The notes below the pieces were generated by a model, which saw only the letters and a program-made list of their open reading frames with translations, ran no database searches and was not told where the DNA came from. A DNA stretch of 6,991 bases from Candidatus Rifleibacteriota bacterium (GTDB lineage Bacteria > Riflebacteria > Ozemobacteria > Ozemobacterales > Ozemobacteraceae), in assembly GCA_029564115.1 (NCBI GenBank), contig JAKQQP010000336.1, forward strand, positions 1-6,991, given 5' to 3'. This document shows, piece after piece, positions 1-6,737 of this stretch; position 1 is the first letter of the stretch; each line of letters starts with the position of its first letter. The translations under genes and the position numbers were made by a program.

Positions 1-947
1 TTATCGAAATGGACAGCAAAATCGATAATGCGGTCGCAGAGCTTACCAGACTGGCTGATCACCTGCATTCATTTCTTGAAATTGGCAGTGCATTCCAGTC
101 AGAAACCTACGAACAGATTATAGCTCAGCTGCAGAGCTATAATCAGGAGTGGCTGGCAAAGCTCAATTCTTTTGCCGGTCGTTTTTTTTCACGTCTGCTG
201 GCTCTGGAAAAGCATCTCTGTTTCGATGAATTCATTTCAGCGGTGAGTTCGTGTGCGAAAAGAGATGGGCTTATCGATCATGATCTTGCCACAAAAATAG
301 GCCTGATTGTCGCATTCTTCAATCCGGCCAGCGGCCGCCTCGACTTTTATTGCCGTCGCGTCAACGATGAACTGCATTTTGCTATCAGGCGTATCAGTAA
401 CTACATCAGACTGCGTGATGACAGAACCATTCGAATCCAGCAACTTCGCCAGCGCCTGGGTGAAATGAATACGGCTCCGGCCGAAACTTGCTCAGACTGG
501 TTGAACAATCTTTTTTCACCGACAATTGTGCCTTCGCTTGCTGCAGATGGATGCCCGGATGCAAAGAGTCAGGCACCTCAGCCACGGCGCAGTACCGGCA
601 AAGCGGCTAACGTCAAATCAGCCCAGGCTCTTTCACCAAAGAAGCTCAGCATTGAAGCCAGTCGTGATCTGGAAAAACGTAAAATCGAAGTGCTGAATGA
701 ATTTTTCTTCTCCCGGGTGCTGAATGGAAAAGATGAAAACCAGGTCAGCAAGGCAACCTTTAATGATCTTGATGACCTGAAAAATTATCTGCAGGGCTTG
801 AAACTGGCTAAAATAAAGAGCCGAAAGGCTTCAGCAAACCTGAAAGTTGATTTTGTGAACCCTCAAACACGGGAAGATATGGCGCAGTTCAATCTGCCTG
901 ATTGCGAATTCAACTGCCCCGACCACCTGATAAGGAAAAAAGAGTAA
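1..947 (+). CDS. jetA: JetA-like kleisin subunit of a Wadjet anti-plasmid system (5'-partial)
   Basis: The reading frame is open to the left edge (ATC GAA precede the ATG at 9), no ribosome binding site is visible for that ATG, and about 312 residues are present against roughly 450-500 usual for JetA proteins. I therefore read it as the C-terminal two thirds of a gene starting outside the window. The first ~150 residues are mostly predicted helix with regular hydrophobic spacing. A polar, basic, probably disordered linker follows (about 175-215 from the Met at 9), then a compact C-terminal region (about 216-312) fitting the kleisin C-terminal winged helix that binds the SMC head. JetA is the MukF-like kleisin bridging the two JetC heads and JetB. 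The call rests mainly on position, directly ahead of jetB, jetC and jetD, since the sequence itself is poorly conserved. Its stop overlaps the jetB start (TAATG). Family may be the JetA/DUF5716 or DUF3375 type; I cannot decide. Confidence 0.72.
   Translation, partial: IEMDSKIDNAVAELTRLADHLHSFLEIGSAFQSETYEQIIAQLQSYNQEWLAKLNSFAGRFFSRLLALEKHLCFDEFISAVSSCAKRDGLIDHDLATKIGLIVAFFNPASGRLDFYCRRVNDELHFAIRRISNYIRLRDDRTIRIQQLRQRLGEMNTAPAETCSDWLNNLFSPTIVPSLAADGCPDAKSQAPQPRRSTGKAANVKSAQALSPKKLSIEASRDLEKRKIEVLNEFFFSRVLNGKDENQVSKATFNDLDDLKNYLQGLKLAKIKSRKASANLKVDFVNPQTREDMAQFNLPDCEFNCPDHLIRKKE
932..936 (+). promoter_or_regulatory. Ribosome binding site of jetB
   Basis: AAGGA lies 10 bases before the ATG at 947. 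It decides the start: an in-frame upstream ATG at 902 would add 15 residues, lie deep inside jetA and lack such a site. The chosen ATG overlaps the jetA stop (TAATG), the typical arrangement for translational coupling. Confidence 0.6.
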
Positions 948-1669
948 TGGAATTTGACACCAGCGAAAATGAACAAATTGAGAAGATCGGCCGTGAAACC
1001 TTCATGCCGATACTCAATATTCTGACCGAAAACCCCTTTTTTTACGCTTCTGATGATCCGGTGCGCTTCAACAGCCTGCGTCGTCATAAAAGCGCCTTCG
1101 AAAAATTTTTTACCAGGTTTTTCGGCTGGCGCCTGTATGTCGATTCTAAAATGGCGCGACTGATACGTGATCGCAGCTTCAATCCTGCATTAAAAACAGT
1201 GCATAAAAAAGCTTTCAATCTGACCAGCCGCTGTGAATGTATTCTCTTCATGATTCTGCTCGAATTTTACGAGCACGAATGCGAAGAACAGAGTGCTGAT
1301 TATGATGACGCCGAAAACATCAGGTTTTCTTTCGGCAGCTATTTTGATTTTGTCAGAAAAGTTTTTGCCGATCGTAATCTTGAACAGCGCTTTAACGAGC
1401 GCGAATTGGATATCGAGGCCAGAGGTCTGCTGCGCAAACTCGAATATTACAGACTTGTCAGTGTTGTAGAACGAGATGGGCAGCTGGCCGGCAAAACATC
1501 AGAACTGGAGATCGAAGTTCTCCCGGGTTTGAACTGTTACGAAAGCAAGAACCTGGCAGCGCAGGTTATAGACAAGGTTTATGGAGCAGACGAACCGGAA
1601 TTTGCAGATAATCTGCCTGAAGACAATGGGCAGCCGGCCGCTGATAAAGAATTGGAGAACAACGAATGA
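947..1669 (+). CDS. jetB: JetB-like MukE-type (DUF4194) subunit of Wadjet
   Basis: A 240-residue protein starting MEFDTSENEQ. It resembles the DUF4194/JetB family: an early segment with conserved aromatics and a 'FFGWRLYVDSKMARLIRD' stretch (about residues 58-75), a helical segment 'CILFMILLEFYEHE' (about 97-110), and a later segment with 'EARGLLRKLEYYRLV' (about 157-171), the recognition-helix/wing pattern of a winged helix. The tail beyond about residue 210 is acidic and probably disordered. JetB is the KITE/MukE-like partner that dimerises, binds the JetA kleisin and contacts DNA; it has no catalytic activity. The gene overlaps jetA at its start and jetC at its end (ATGA), so the three are very likely made in a coupled way as one complex. 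The size (200-250) is normal for the family. Recognition comes from pattern and context, not from a database search. Confidence 0.82.
   Translation: MEFDTSENEQIEKIGRETFMPILNILTENPFFYASDDPVRFNSLRRHKSAFEKFFTRFFGWRLYVDSKMARLIRDRSFNPALKTVHKKAFNLTSRCECILFMILLEFYEHECEEQSADYDDAENIRFSFGSYFDFVRKVFADRNLEQRFNERELDIEARGLLRKLEYYRLVSVVERDGQLAGKTSELEIEVLPGLNCYESKNLAAQVIDKVYGADEPEFADNLPEDNGQPAADKELENNE
1654..1657 (+). promoter_or_regulatory. Ribosome binding site of jetC
   Basis: GGAG lies 8 bases before the ATG at 1666. That ATG overlaps the jetB TGA as ATGA, and the encoded N-terminus runs straight into the conserved SMC beta-strand and Walker A region, supporting this start. Confidence 0.6.
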
Positions 1670-4600
1670 GCCGAAGCTTTGTTTTAAAAAGAATCAGGCT
1701 GCTGAATTTTCATAACTTCATCGATGAAACAATCAGTCTGAATGGGCACCTGTTTCTTCTCGGCGGCAACGGCTCTGGCAAAACCACAATTCTGGATTCA
1801 GTGCATTTCGCCTTGACCGCAGGCGGGCAGCGCATGGAACTCAATTCGGCCGCCCGCATGGGAGAACATTCCAGAAATCTGGGTCGAACTCTCCAGGGTA
1901 TTTTTTTGCGTTATGACCTTGAGAAAGGGCAGCGAAACAAGGATAAGACCATCGGTTATGTCTGTCTGGAGTTCGCAAAGCCCGGGAGTGAAGAGAGATT
2001 CTGCATTGGCTGCGGCGCTTTTGCCACCTCGATGCAGGCTACCCCGCAGATTTGGGGATTTGAAGCGGCATTGCCTCTTGATAAGCTGATTTTAACCGAA
2101 ACGGTTGATGGCGAGAAACTCCCTGTAAATCAGGAAGGGCTTAAAAACTCAGGCTACAAAGTCTACAGCCGTGAGCGTTACATCGAGGTTATTGCCGCGA
2201 AATTTTTTGACAGCACCGAATCATACCGCGAAACAATGAAACTGATTGCTGCCGGAAAATCTTATCGCGAGCTGGTGAGCCGGATCAAAGATCAAAGTCA
2301 GCTGTTTCGTGAACTGTTACCCCCGCCTGATGCTTCCGGATACCAGAAAATTCAGAAATCTCTGCAGGAAATCGAAAGAATACAGGAAAACCTGAAAGAC
2401 CAGAAAACCCGTCTCGATTCACTCGGAGCCCTGAAGGTAGCCCTTGATGAGGCGCTGAAGGCGCGTGAAAAAGTTGCCAGACTGAAATATATGAACGCTT
2501 TTCAGCAGCTTGAAAGCACGCGTAGGGCTCTGAAGACTGAAACTGATAAAAAAACGCAGGCAGAAGCAGACCTGTTGAAGAAGCGGGGTGAAATGAAGAT
2601 GCTGGCGGCCGAGATCGAGAAGCTCGAGGCCAGTATCGAAGCTGATAAAAATTCTTCCCTCTATCGTGATCAACAACTGCTTATTGAAATCAAAAGGGAA
2701 TTCGAACGCAATTCTATACGACAAAAAGAAGTCGAAAAGCGGCTTACGGCGCATCGGTCAGAAATTGATAAACTGAATGTAAAAGCAACAGAAACTGCTG
2801 AGGCAATTGAAGATTCCTGGCAGAACCTTGCAGACCTGTTCTCTGAAATGGCAACGCTGTCTGATGCTGGTGAATTAACTACAGATCGAACAATTGAAGC
2901 TTATAACAGTGAATATCAACGTTTAAGCAAGTTCTTTGGCGATCGCTGTGATGCTCTTAATGAAGAGCTGGCCGCTTCTGAATACCGGCAGAAGCAGATC
3001 GAAGAAGAAATTTCAGCGAAGGCCCGCGAAATTATTGATCTCAGAAAACGCAAAGAGGCTTTCCCTGCCGCAGACGGATTTGAGAGCCTTGAAGCCCGCC
3101 TCGCTGCCGAAAAAATCAGTTTCCAGCCGCTTTTTCGCATGCTCGAGCCAGCCAGCGAGATGACCGGGCCTGTTGCAAGAATAATCGAAGAGATTGTCGG
3201 CCTCCGATGCCTGTGCACGGTTTTTGTGGCAGAAGCCAGTCACAAAAAAGCCCGCGCCGAAGTTGTGGCCGAACCTTTCAATATTGCGGTTTATTCGCAA
3301 CTTGAGAAAAGAGGAACGGCTGCGCTTCCCGGCGGTCTGAGGCGCTTTTTGAATTTTTCCGGCGAGTACGCCGTGCAGGCTGAAAGCTATGTGTCCCGAC
3401 TGCTTGATAAGTTCAGATATGTTGTCAGCGAAGACGCTTTCTGGAAAAGCTCAGAAGATAATCTGGTCTGCGCTAATGGTCTTGTTCGTGAGAATGGCAC
3501 TGTAAGAAGAGTTGAATCAAGCTCTAATCGTTATATTGGCTCAGCTGCCCGTGAAGCAACGCGACAGGCCCAGATCGATGCAATTGAAGGAAAAAAATAC
3601 GAACTTGAGCTTGATTTAAAAGTGAGAACTGAAAAGCTTGTTGTGACCCGTGGTTTATTGAGTTCAGTCAGGCGCTCTTCGGCCAGCCTTACCAGATTTC
3701 CGCCTTCGTCTTTCCGACGGTTGCAGCAGGAATATTTCGATATCCGCGAGAGAATCGGCGTTGTGACCGGCAGCATTGCAGACGAAGAGAAAAGTCTCGA
3801 AGAGCTCGCCATTGAACAGATGGGTCGCCAGGAAAAAATCAGGGCAGGGGAGGCGCGCCTTCAGAATACGGATTTTGCGGAGTTAAATGCCCGCATAAAT
3901 GCGGATGTGGCGCGAAAAAAAGAATGTGAGCGTCAGTTTAAGGCATGCATTGAAAGTGAAGCTGCCTGCAAAATCTACTTTGAACAGGCAGAAAAAGAGT
4001 CTGGCAAACTCGAAATTCTTTTAAAAAGTTGCGAAGAAGATCTCGAAAAGCAGCAACGCCACTTGCTTTCACTGTTGCCAGACGTAACAGAAGCCGACCT
4101 GAATCATTTTGTCTATGTAACTTCCCGGGGTCAGCAGATTAAATCTGAAAATCTCGATGGCAATCTTAGAGGCGCCGAAAGCGATCTGGCGGCAAAACGC
4201 CAGAATATTGTCAACCGTCTTCAGTTTGATACTGCTCTGGGGCGCATAAGCCAGTTCGCGTTCAATGAAGAATCTTTCTCAATATGCAATGCCGCCGGAA
4301 AGTCTCTTCAGGTCATCAGAGCCGAGATGCAGGAAAAGTATGATGAAAGCTCCGGAATTTTACAAAAAGAAAACCGTGAGCTTTTTGAAAAACTTATCAT
4401 CAATGATACCGTCAGACGCCTGTGCAAAGAAGAAGAAGCTCTTAAAAAAACGATCGAATCAATGAACCGGTTGCTGGGAGACCTTCAGTTCGGCAACACC
4501 ACCTATCGCTTCAGAACCCAGCTGCGCGAAGAATTCAAAGAATTCCGCGGGCTGGTTCACAAGGTGTCAGATAACGACCACGAAACCCGTGAGCAGTTGA

Positions 4601-5118
4601 AAAACTATTTTGAGGCACACCGTTCACTGCTTGTGCGCGAAGGTGATAATATCCCTGATTTTCTCGATTATCGCAAATGGCATGATGTCGAATTGCAGGC
4701 ATCAACAGGCGGTGGGAAAGGCGTAACGCTCGATAGAAACCGAATCAGCATGGGCAGCGGCGGCGAACAGTCGGTGCCAAACTACATTCTTCTGCTGTCG
4801 CTCGCAAAGGTTCATCTTGACCATACCGGTTCGCGGATCCGTTTGATTCTTATGGACGAGGCTTTTTACGGCATCGATTCGCAACGCCGTGAACAGTTAC
4901 TGAATTTTGCAGATATGATCGATATTGGCCTTATCGTTGCCCACCCTGATCTTGACGGCGTAACTGAATCGCTTGCCAATTCGACGACCCTGCTTGTCGA
5001 AAAAACGGTCGAGGGCGACGTTTATCTCGGCCAGTTTGATTTTACAAGAAAAACTCCGGCAGGGTTATTCGACAGACCGTCGTCTGAACAAGCTGCTGTG
5101 ATAACTCTCAATGGCTGA
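1666..5118 (+). CDS. jetC: JetC-like SMC/MukB-family ATPase of Wadjet
   Basis: A 1150-residue SMC-like ATPase, the expected size for JetC. The N-terminal head starts with 'LKRIRLLNFHNF' and carries Walker A GGNGSGKT (33-40, Lys39, Thr40). From about 226 the protein turns into Glu/Lys/Arg-rich coiled coil (to about 465). A globular, less charged stretch at about 470-625 ('GPVARIIEEIVGLRCL', 'RYIGSAAREATR') fits a hinge, followed by returning coiled coil to about 975. The C-terminal head has the ABC signature SMGSGGEQ (1028-1035), Walker B 'RLILMDEAF' (1059-1067; Asp1064, catalytic Glu1065), a D-loop 'YGID' (1068-1071) and an H-loop His1093 in 'LIVAHPD'. All ATPase motifs look intact. JetC dimers with JetA and JetB use ATP to extrude DNA loops and sense small circular DNA. 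SbcC/RecF-like ATPases are the alternative, but the jetA/jetB/jetD neighbours settle it. The signature differs from the SGGQ form I associate with type I JetC. Confidence 0.9.
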   Translation: MSRSFVLKRIRLLNFHNFIDETISLNGHLFLLGGNGSGKTTILDSVHFALTAGGQRMELNSAARMGEHSRNLGRTLQGIFLRYDLEKGQRNKDKTIGYVCLEFAKPGSEERFCIGCGAFATSMQATPQIWGFEAALPLDKLILTETVDGEKLPVNQEGLKNSGYKVYSRERYIEVIAAKFFDSTESYRETMKLIAAGKSYRELVSRIKDQSQLFRELLPPPDASGYQKIQKSLQEIERIQENLKDQKTRLDSLGALKVALDEALKAREKVARLKYMNAFQQLESTRRALKTETDKKTQAEADLLKKRGEMKMLAAEIEKLEASIEADKNSSLYRDQQLLIEIKREFERNSIRQKEVEKRLTAHRSEIDKLNVKATETAEAIEDSWQNLADLFSEMATLSDAGELTTDRTIEAYNSEYQRLSKFFGDRCDALNEELAASEYRQKQIEEEISAKAREIIDLRKRKEAFPAADGFESLEARLAAEKISFQPLFRMLEPASEMTGPVARIIEEIVGLRCLCTVFVAEASHKKARAEVVAEPFNIAVYSQLEKRGTAALPGGLRRFLNFSGEYAVQAESYVSRLLDKFRYVVSEDAFWKSSEDNLVCANGLVRENGTVRRVESSSNRYIGSAAREATRQAQIDAIEGKKYELELDLKVRTEKLVVTRGLLSSVRRSSASLTRFPPSSFRRLQQEYFDIRERIGVVTGSIADEEKSLEELAIEQMGRQEKIRAGEARLQNTDFAELNARINADVARKKECERQFKACIESEAACKIYFEQAEKESGKLEILLKSCEEDLEKQQRHLLSLLPDVTEADLNHFVYVTSRGQQIKSENLDGNLRGAESDLAAKRQNIVNRLQFDTALGRISQFAFNEESFSICNAAGKSLQVIRAEMQEKYDESSGILQKENRELFEKLIINDTVRRLCKEEEALKKTIESMNRLLGDLQFGNTTYRFRTQLREEFKEFRGLVHKVSDNDHETREQLKNYFEAHRSLLVREGDNIPDFLDYRKWHDVELQASTGGGKGVTLDRNRISMGSGGEQSVPNYILLLSLAKVHLDHTGSRIRLILMDEAFYGIDSQRREQLLNFADMIDIGLIVAHPDLDGVTESLANSTTLLVEKTVEGDVYLGQFDFTRKTPAGLFDRPSSEQAAVITLNG

Positions 5119-5120
5119 GG
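5117..5120 (+). promoter_or_regulatory. Ribosome binding site of jetD
   Basis: GAGG, overlapping the jetC stop codon (TGA at 5116-5118), lies 7 bases before the ATG at 5128. jetD thus has its own ribosome entry after a 9-base gap, unlike the directly overlapping jetA/B/C junctions. Confidence 0.6.
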
Positions 5121-5127
5121 CGTTAAT

Positions 5128-6471
5128 ATGATCTCTGGCGAAAGATTAAAAAACAGCGAATCTTTGCGCAGGTTCGTGGTTGGTCTTCTCGATCGAATAG
5201 ACCGCCAGGGAACTCTGCCGAAAACATTTTCACTGAAAGCATCTGACTGCCCCGATTCTGATTCGGTTAAACTGTTTTTTGGCAATTATTGCGTCAGTGC
5301 TGAAAAAGGCTCGGCTGTTCAACTGAACGTGGCGAAGTATGTTGAGAGATTTCCAGAGGGCATAAACGAACTTTATCAGCTGTTGAATCGATGTCGTCGC
5401 AATATTCCAGCAGAAAAGGCCGACAAAAAACAGCAGCTTGCAGATATTGTCTCAGATTATCTGCAGTCTGATCCGGACACCGCTGTTAAAAACTGGCTGC
5501 AAAATGAAGCAGCCGGTATCGAAAGATGCGGCGGCGAACTCTGGCATATCTTTGATGAAAAAGGTGCTGAAGGCGTGCAGACACTGCTTGCCTGTCTGAG
5601 CAAAGGTTTCAGAATGTTGCGGCAGAGCGACAGCCCGCTGCGGCTTTCACATTTTGGCCTTGCCGTCACCGGCGACACAAAAAGCTGTCGGCCTGGCACG
5701 CCGCTTCTTAAGAAATTTGCAGAGATTCTTTGCGGCTTTGACCCCGAAATCGTTAACGAACTCAGCCTGCAGGAATTTGCAGGTCCGTCGGCGCGTCAGC
5801 GTGCCGCTCTCGATATGACCAGACTGGTTCTTGATGGGGCGGCGACACAGATATTGGTTTTCGGCCAGATAGTCTTTTCAAAAGGCAGCCACTCGTATCA
5901 TTACGTTGCAGACCATTCCAGCCATGGTGAGCCGGTTATTTTAAGCTGGGCGCAGCTTGAAAATGCGGTTTTAGAACAGGTTCCGGCAACTGTTGTTACA
6001 GTAGAAAACGAAACAAGCTTTTATGACCTGATCGCGGGTTGCGATGCTGAAAAAGTGGCTGTTCTGTGCACGATGGGGCAGGGAAACCGCCTTCTGATCA
6101 AACTATTGCGTGATGCTGCCCGTATGGCCAGAAGCTTTTATCACAGCGGTGATCTTGACCGCAGCGGCGTGCTGATTCTCGACAGTTTGCGGCGCCGCAC
6201 CGGTCTTGCTATAGAACCGCTGCACATGAACCCATCCATATTGCAGCAATTCGCTTCTTCTGCTCTGCCACTGCCACCGGGCGAAAGACAGATGATCGAG
6301 AATCTTCTTGCGAGACGCCCCGATATCATCTGTCATGATCTGTTGCAGGCAATACTCCGGCAAAATTCCTGGCTTGAGCAGGAGGTTTTTACCAGCCCGC
6401 TTTTTTCAGACTCAGCCTGTTCAGCAGATCACTTTTTAAGGCGTTTTTTGCCAGCTCGATCTGGTCAGTAA
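5128..6471 (+). CDS. jetD: JetD-like Toprim nuclease subunit of Wadjet (DUF2220-type C-terminus)
   Basis: A 447-residue protein. The C-terminal part carries a Toprim-like fold of the topoisomerase VI A/Spo11-related kind: a first acidic motif 'VTVENETSF' (about 290-298; Glu293), a strand plus glycine turn 'VAVLCTMGQGN' (310-320), and the metal-binding DxD motif 'HSGDLDRSG' (339-347; Asp342 and Asp344), followed by 'LDSLRRRTG' and a Pro-rich loop 'ALPLPPGE'. These match the JetD C-terminal (PF09983, formerly DUF2220) layout. The N-terminal ~280 residues are mostly helical and would be the DNA-binding/arm region; I see no named domain there. In characterised systems JetD dimers cleave the closed-circular DNA that JetABC recognises. 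Acidic residues are all present, so it should be active. It is co-transcribed with jetABC, 9 bases after jetC. The alternative type III JetD (DUF2399/DUF3323) fits less well. No hairpin-plus-T-run terminator follows it. Confidence 0.85.
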   Translation: MISGERLKNSESLRRFVVGLLDRIDRQGTLPKTFSLKASDCPDSDSVKLFFGNYCVSAEKGSAVQLNVAKYVERFPEGINELYQLLNRCRRNIPAEKADKKQQLADIVSDYLQSDPDTAVKNWLQNEAAGIERCGGELWHIFDEKGAEGVQTLLACLSKGFRMLRQSDSPLRLSHFGLAVTGDTKSCRPGTPLLKKFAEILCGFDPEIVNELSLQEFAGPSARQRAALDMTRLVLDGAATQILVFGQIVFSKGSHSYHYVADHSSHGEPVILSWAQLENAVLEQVPATVVTVENETSFYDLIAGCDAEKVAVLCTMGQGNRLLIKLLRDAARMARSFYHSGDLDRSGVLILDSLRRRTGLAIEPLHMNPSILQQFASSALPLPPGERQMIENLLARRPDIICHDLLQAILRQNSWLEQEVFTSPLFSDSACSADHFLRRFLPARSGQ

Positions 6472-6484
6472 GCCAATCTTTATT

Positions 6485-6513
6485 TTGCTTCCTGAAGATT
6501 ATGGGAGTAAAAT
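6485..6513 (+). promoter_or_regulatory. Candidate sigma70-type promoter for the hsdM-like gene
   Basis: TTGCTT (6485-6490) and TAAAAT (6508-6513) are separated by 17 bases. The -10 box matches the consensus at 5 of 6 positions and the -35 at 3 of 6. It lies 13 bases after jetD and 54 bases before the hsdM-like ATG, in the only AT-rich non-coding patch of the window, so the R-M gene may be transcribed separately from the Wadjet operon. A 6-base inverted repeat (AATCTT 6475-6480, AAGATT 6495-6500) encloses the -35 box, possibly by chance. Inferred from sequence match only. Confidence 0.35.
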
Positions 6514-6567
6514 ACCACGACTTTTCAAGACAAAATAACCAAATACAAGGCACGGGAACAAGCATAA

Positions 6568-6672
6568 ATGTCACAAGCAAGCAATAATCTCGCATCTTAC
6601 ATCTGGTCGCTGGCTGACCTTTTGCGTGGCGATTTCAAGCAGAGTCAGTATGGGCGTATCATTCAGCGGTAG
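6568..6672 (+). pseudogene. hsdM: N-terminal fragment of a type I restriction-modification methyltransferase (HsdM), cut by an IS3-family insertion
   Basis: The ATG at 6568 directly follows an in-frame TAA (6565-6567), so the start is fixed; a weak GGGA (6554-6557) lies 10 bases ahead. The 32 codons to base 6663 encode '[20 protein letters not shown]' (residues 5-24), then 'SQYGRII'. This is the characteristic N-terminus of the HsdM_N domain in a large class of type I R-M methyltransferases, where the family continues with a Leu-Pro-Phe-Thr-Val-Leu-Arg-Arg stretch. Here the match stops after Ile32 and two foreign codons plus TAG (6670-6672) follow, because IS DNA starts there. HsdM is the methylating and DNA-recognition-partner subunit (with HsdS, and HsdR for cutting), usually ~500 residues. 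Only the first ~6% is left, without any SAM-binding or NPPF motif, so this fragment cannot function. The remainder should lie beyond the IS. Recognition is strong despite the short length. Confidence 0.85.
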
Positions 6673-6710
6673 TCTGGGAAAATTGGTCAAGTCTATAAGT
6701 GATGAATCAG

Positions 6711-6716
6711 TATAAT
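6711..6716 (+). promoter_or_regulatory. Candidate -10 box of the IS transposase promoter
   Basis: A perfect TATAAT lies 21 bases before the orfA start codon. No good -35 box stands 16-18 bases upstream: TTGGTC at 6683-6688 is 22 bases away. IS3-family elements often have a weak internal promoter that is strengthened when the two ends join in the circular intermediate, which would agree with a good -10 and poor -35. Confidence 0.35.
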
Positions 6717-6725
6717 TATAAAAAC

Positions 6726-6730
6726 AGGAG
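6726..6730 (+). promoter_or_regulatory. Ribosome binding site of the IS3 orfA
   Basis: AGGAG lies 7 bases before the ATG at 6738, a strong site at ideal spacing, and fixes the start of orfA. Confidence 0.65.
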
Positions 6731-6737
6731 CATCATC

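Noticed and set aside
902..946. Upstream in-frame ATG that would extend jetB by 15 residues
   Set aside because: It lies inside jetA, has no ribosome binding site, and the ATG at 947 has AAGGA at 10 bases and overlaps the jetA stop.
2936..3163. A 75-codon + strand frame inside jetC
   Set aside because: Out-of-frame shadow, rich in Ser/Lys/Arg, without any family resemblance; jetC continues unbroken through it.
2419..3300. Several open frames of 95-111 codons on the - strand within jetC
   Set aside because: They are opposite the coiled-coil/hinge coding region, have no ribosome binding sites or recognisable domains, and follow from the codon composition of jetC.
5457..5699. 80-codon - strand frame opposite jetD
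   Set aside because: No start signal and Cys/Ser/Pro-rich composition typical of an antisense shadow.
6436..6465. Possible terminator for the jet operon (GGC-T6-GCC and CCAG/CTGG pairs)
   Set aside because: Stems are only 3-4 bases, lie within the jetD coding end and are not followed by a T run.
6389..6595. 68-codon - strand frame spanning the jetD end, the intergenic gap and the hsdM start
   Set aside because: A hydrophobic N-terminal stretch caught attention, but it overlaps two better supported + strand genes and has no recognisable domain or convincing start signal.
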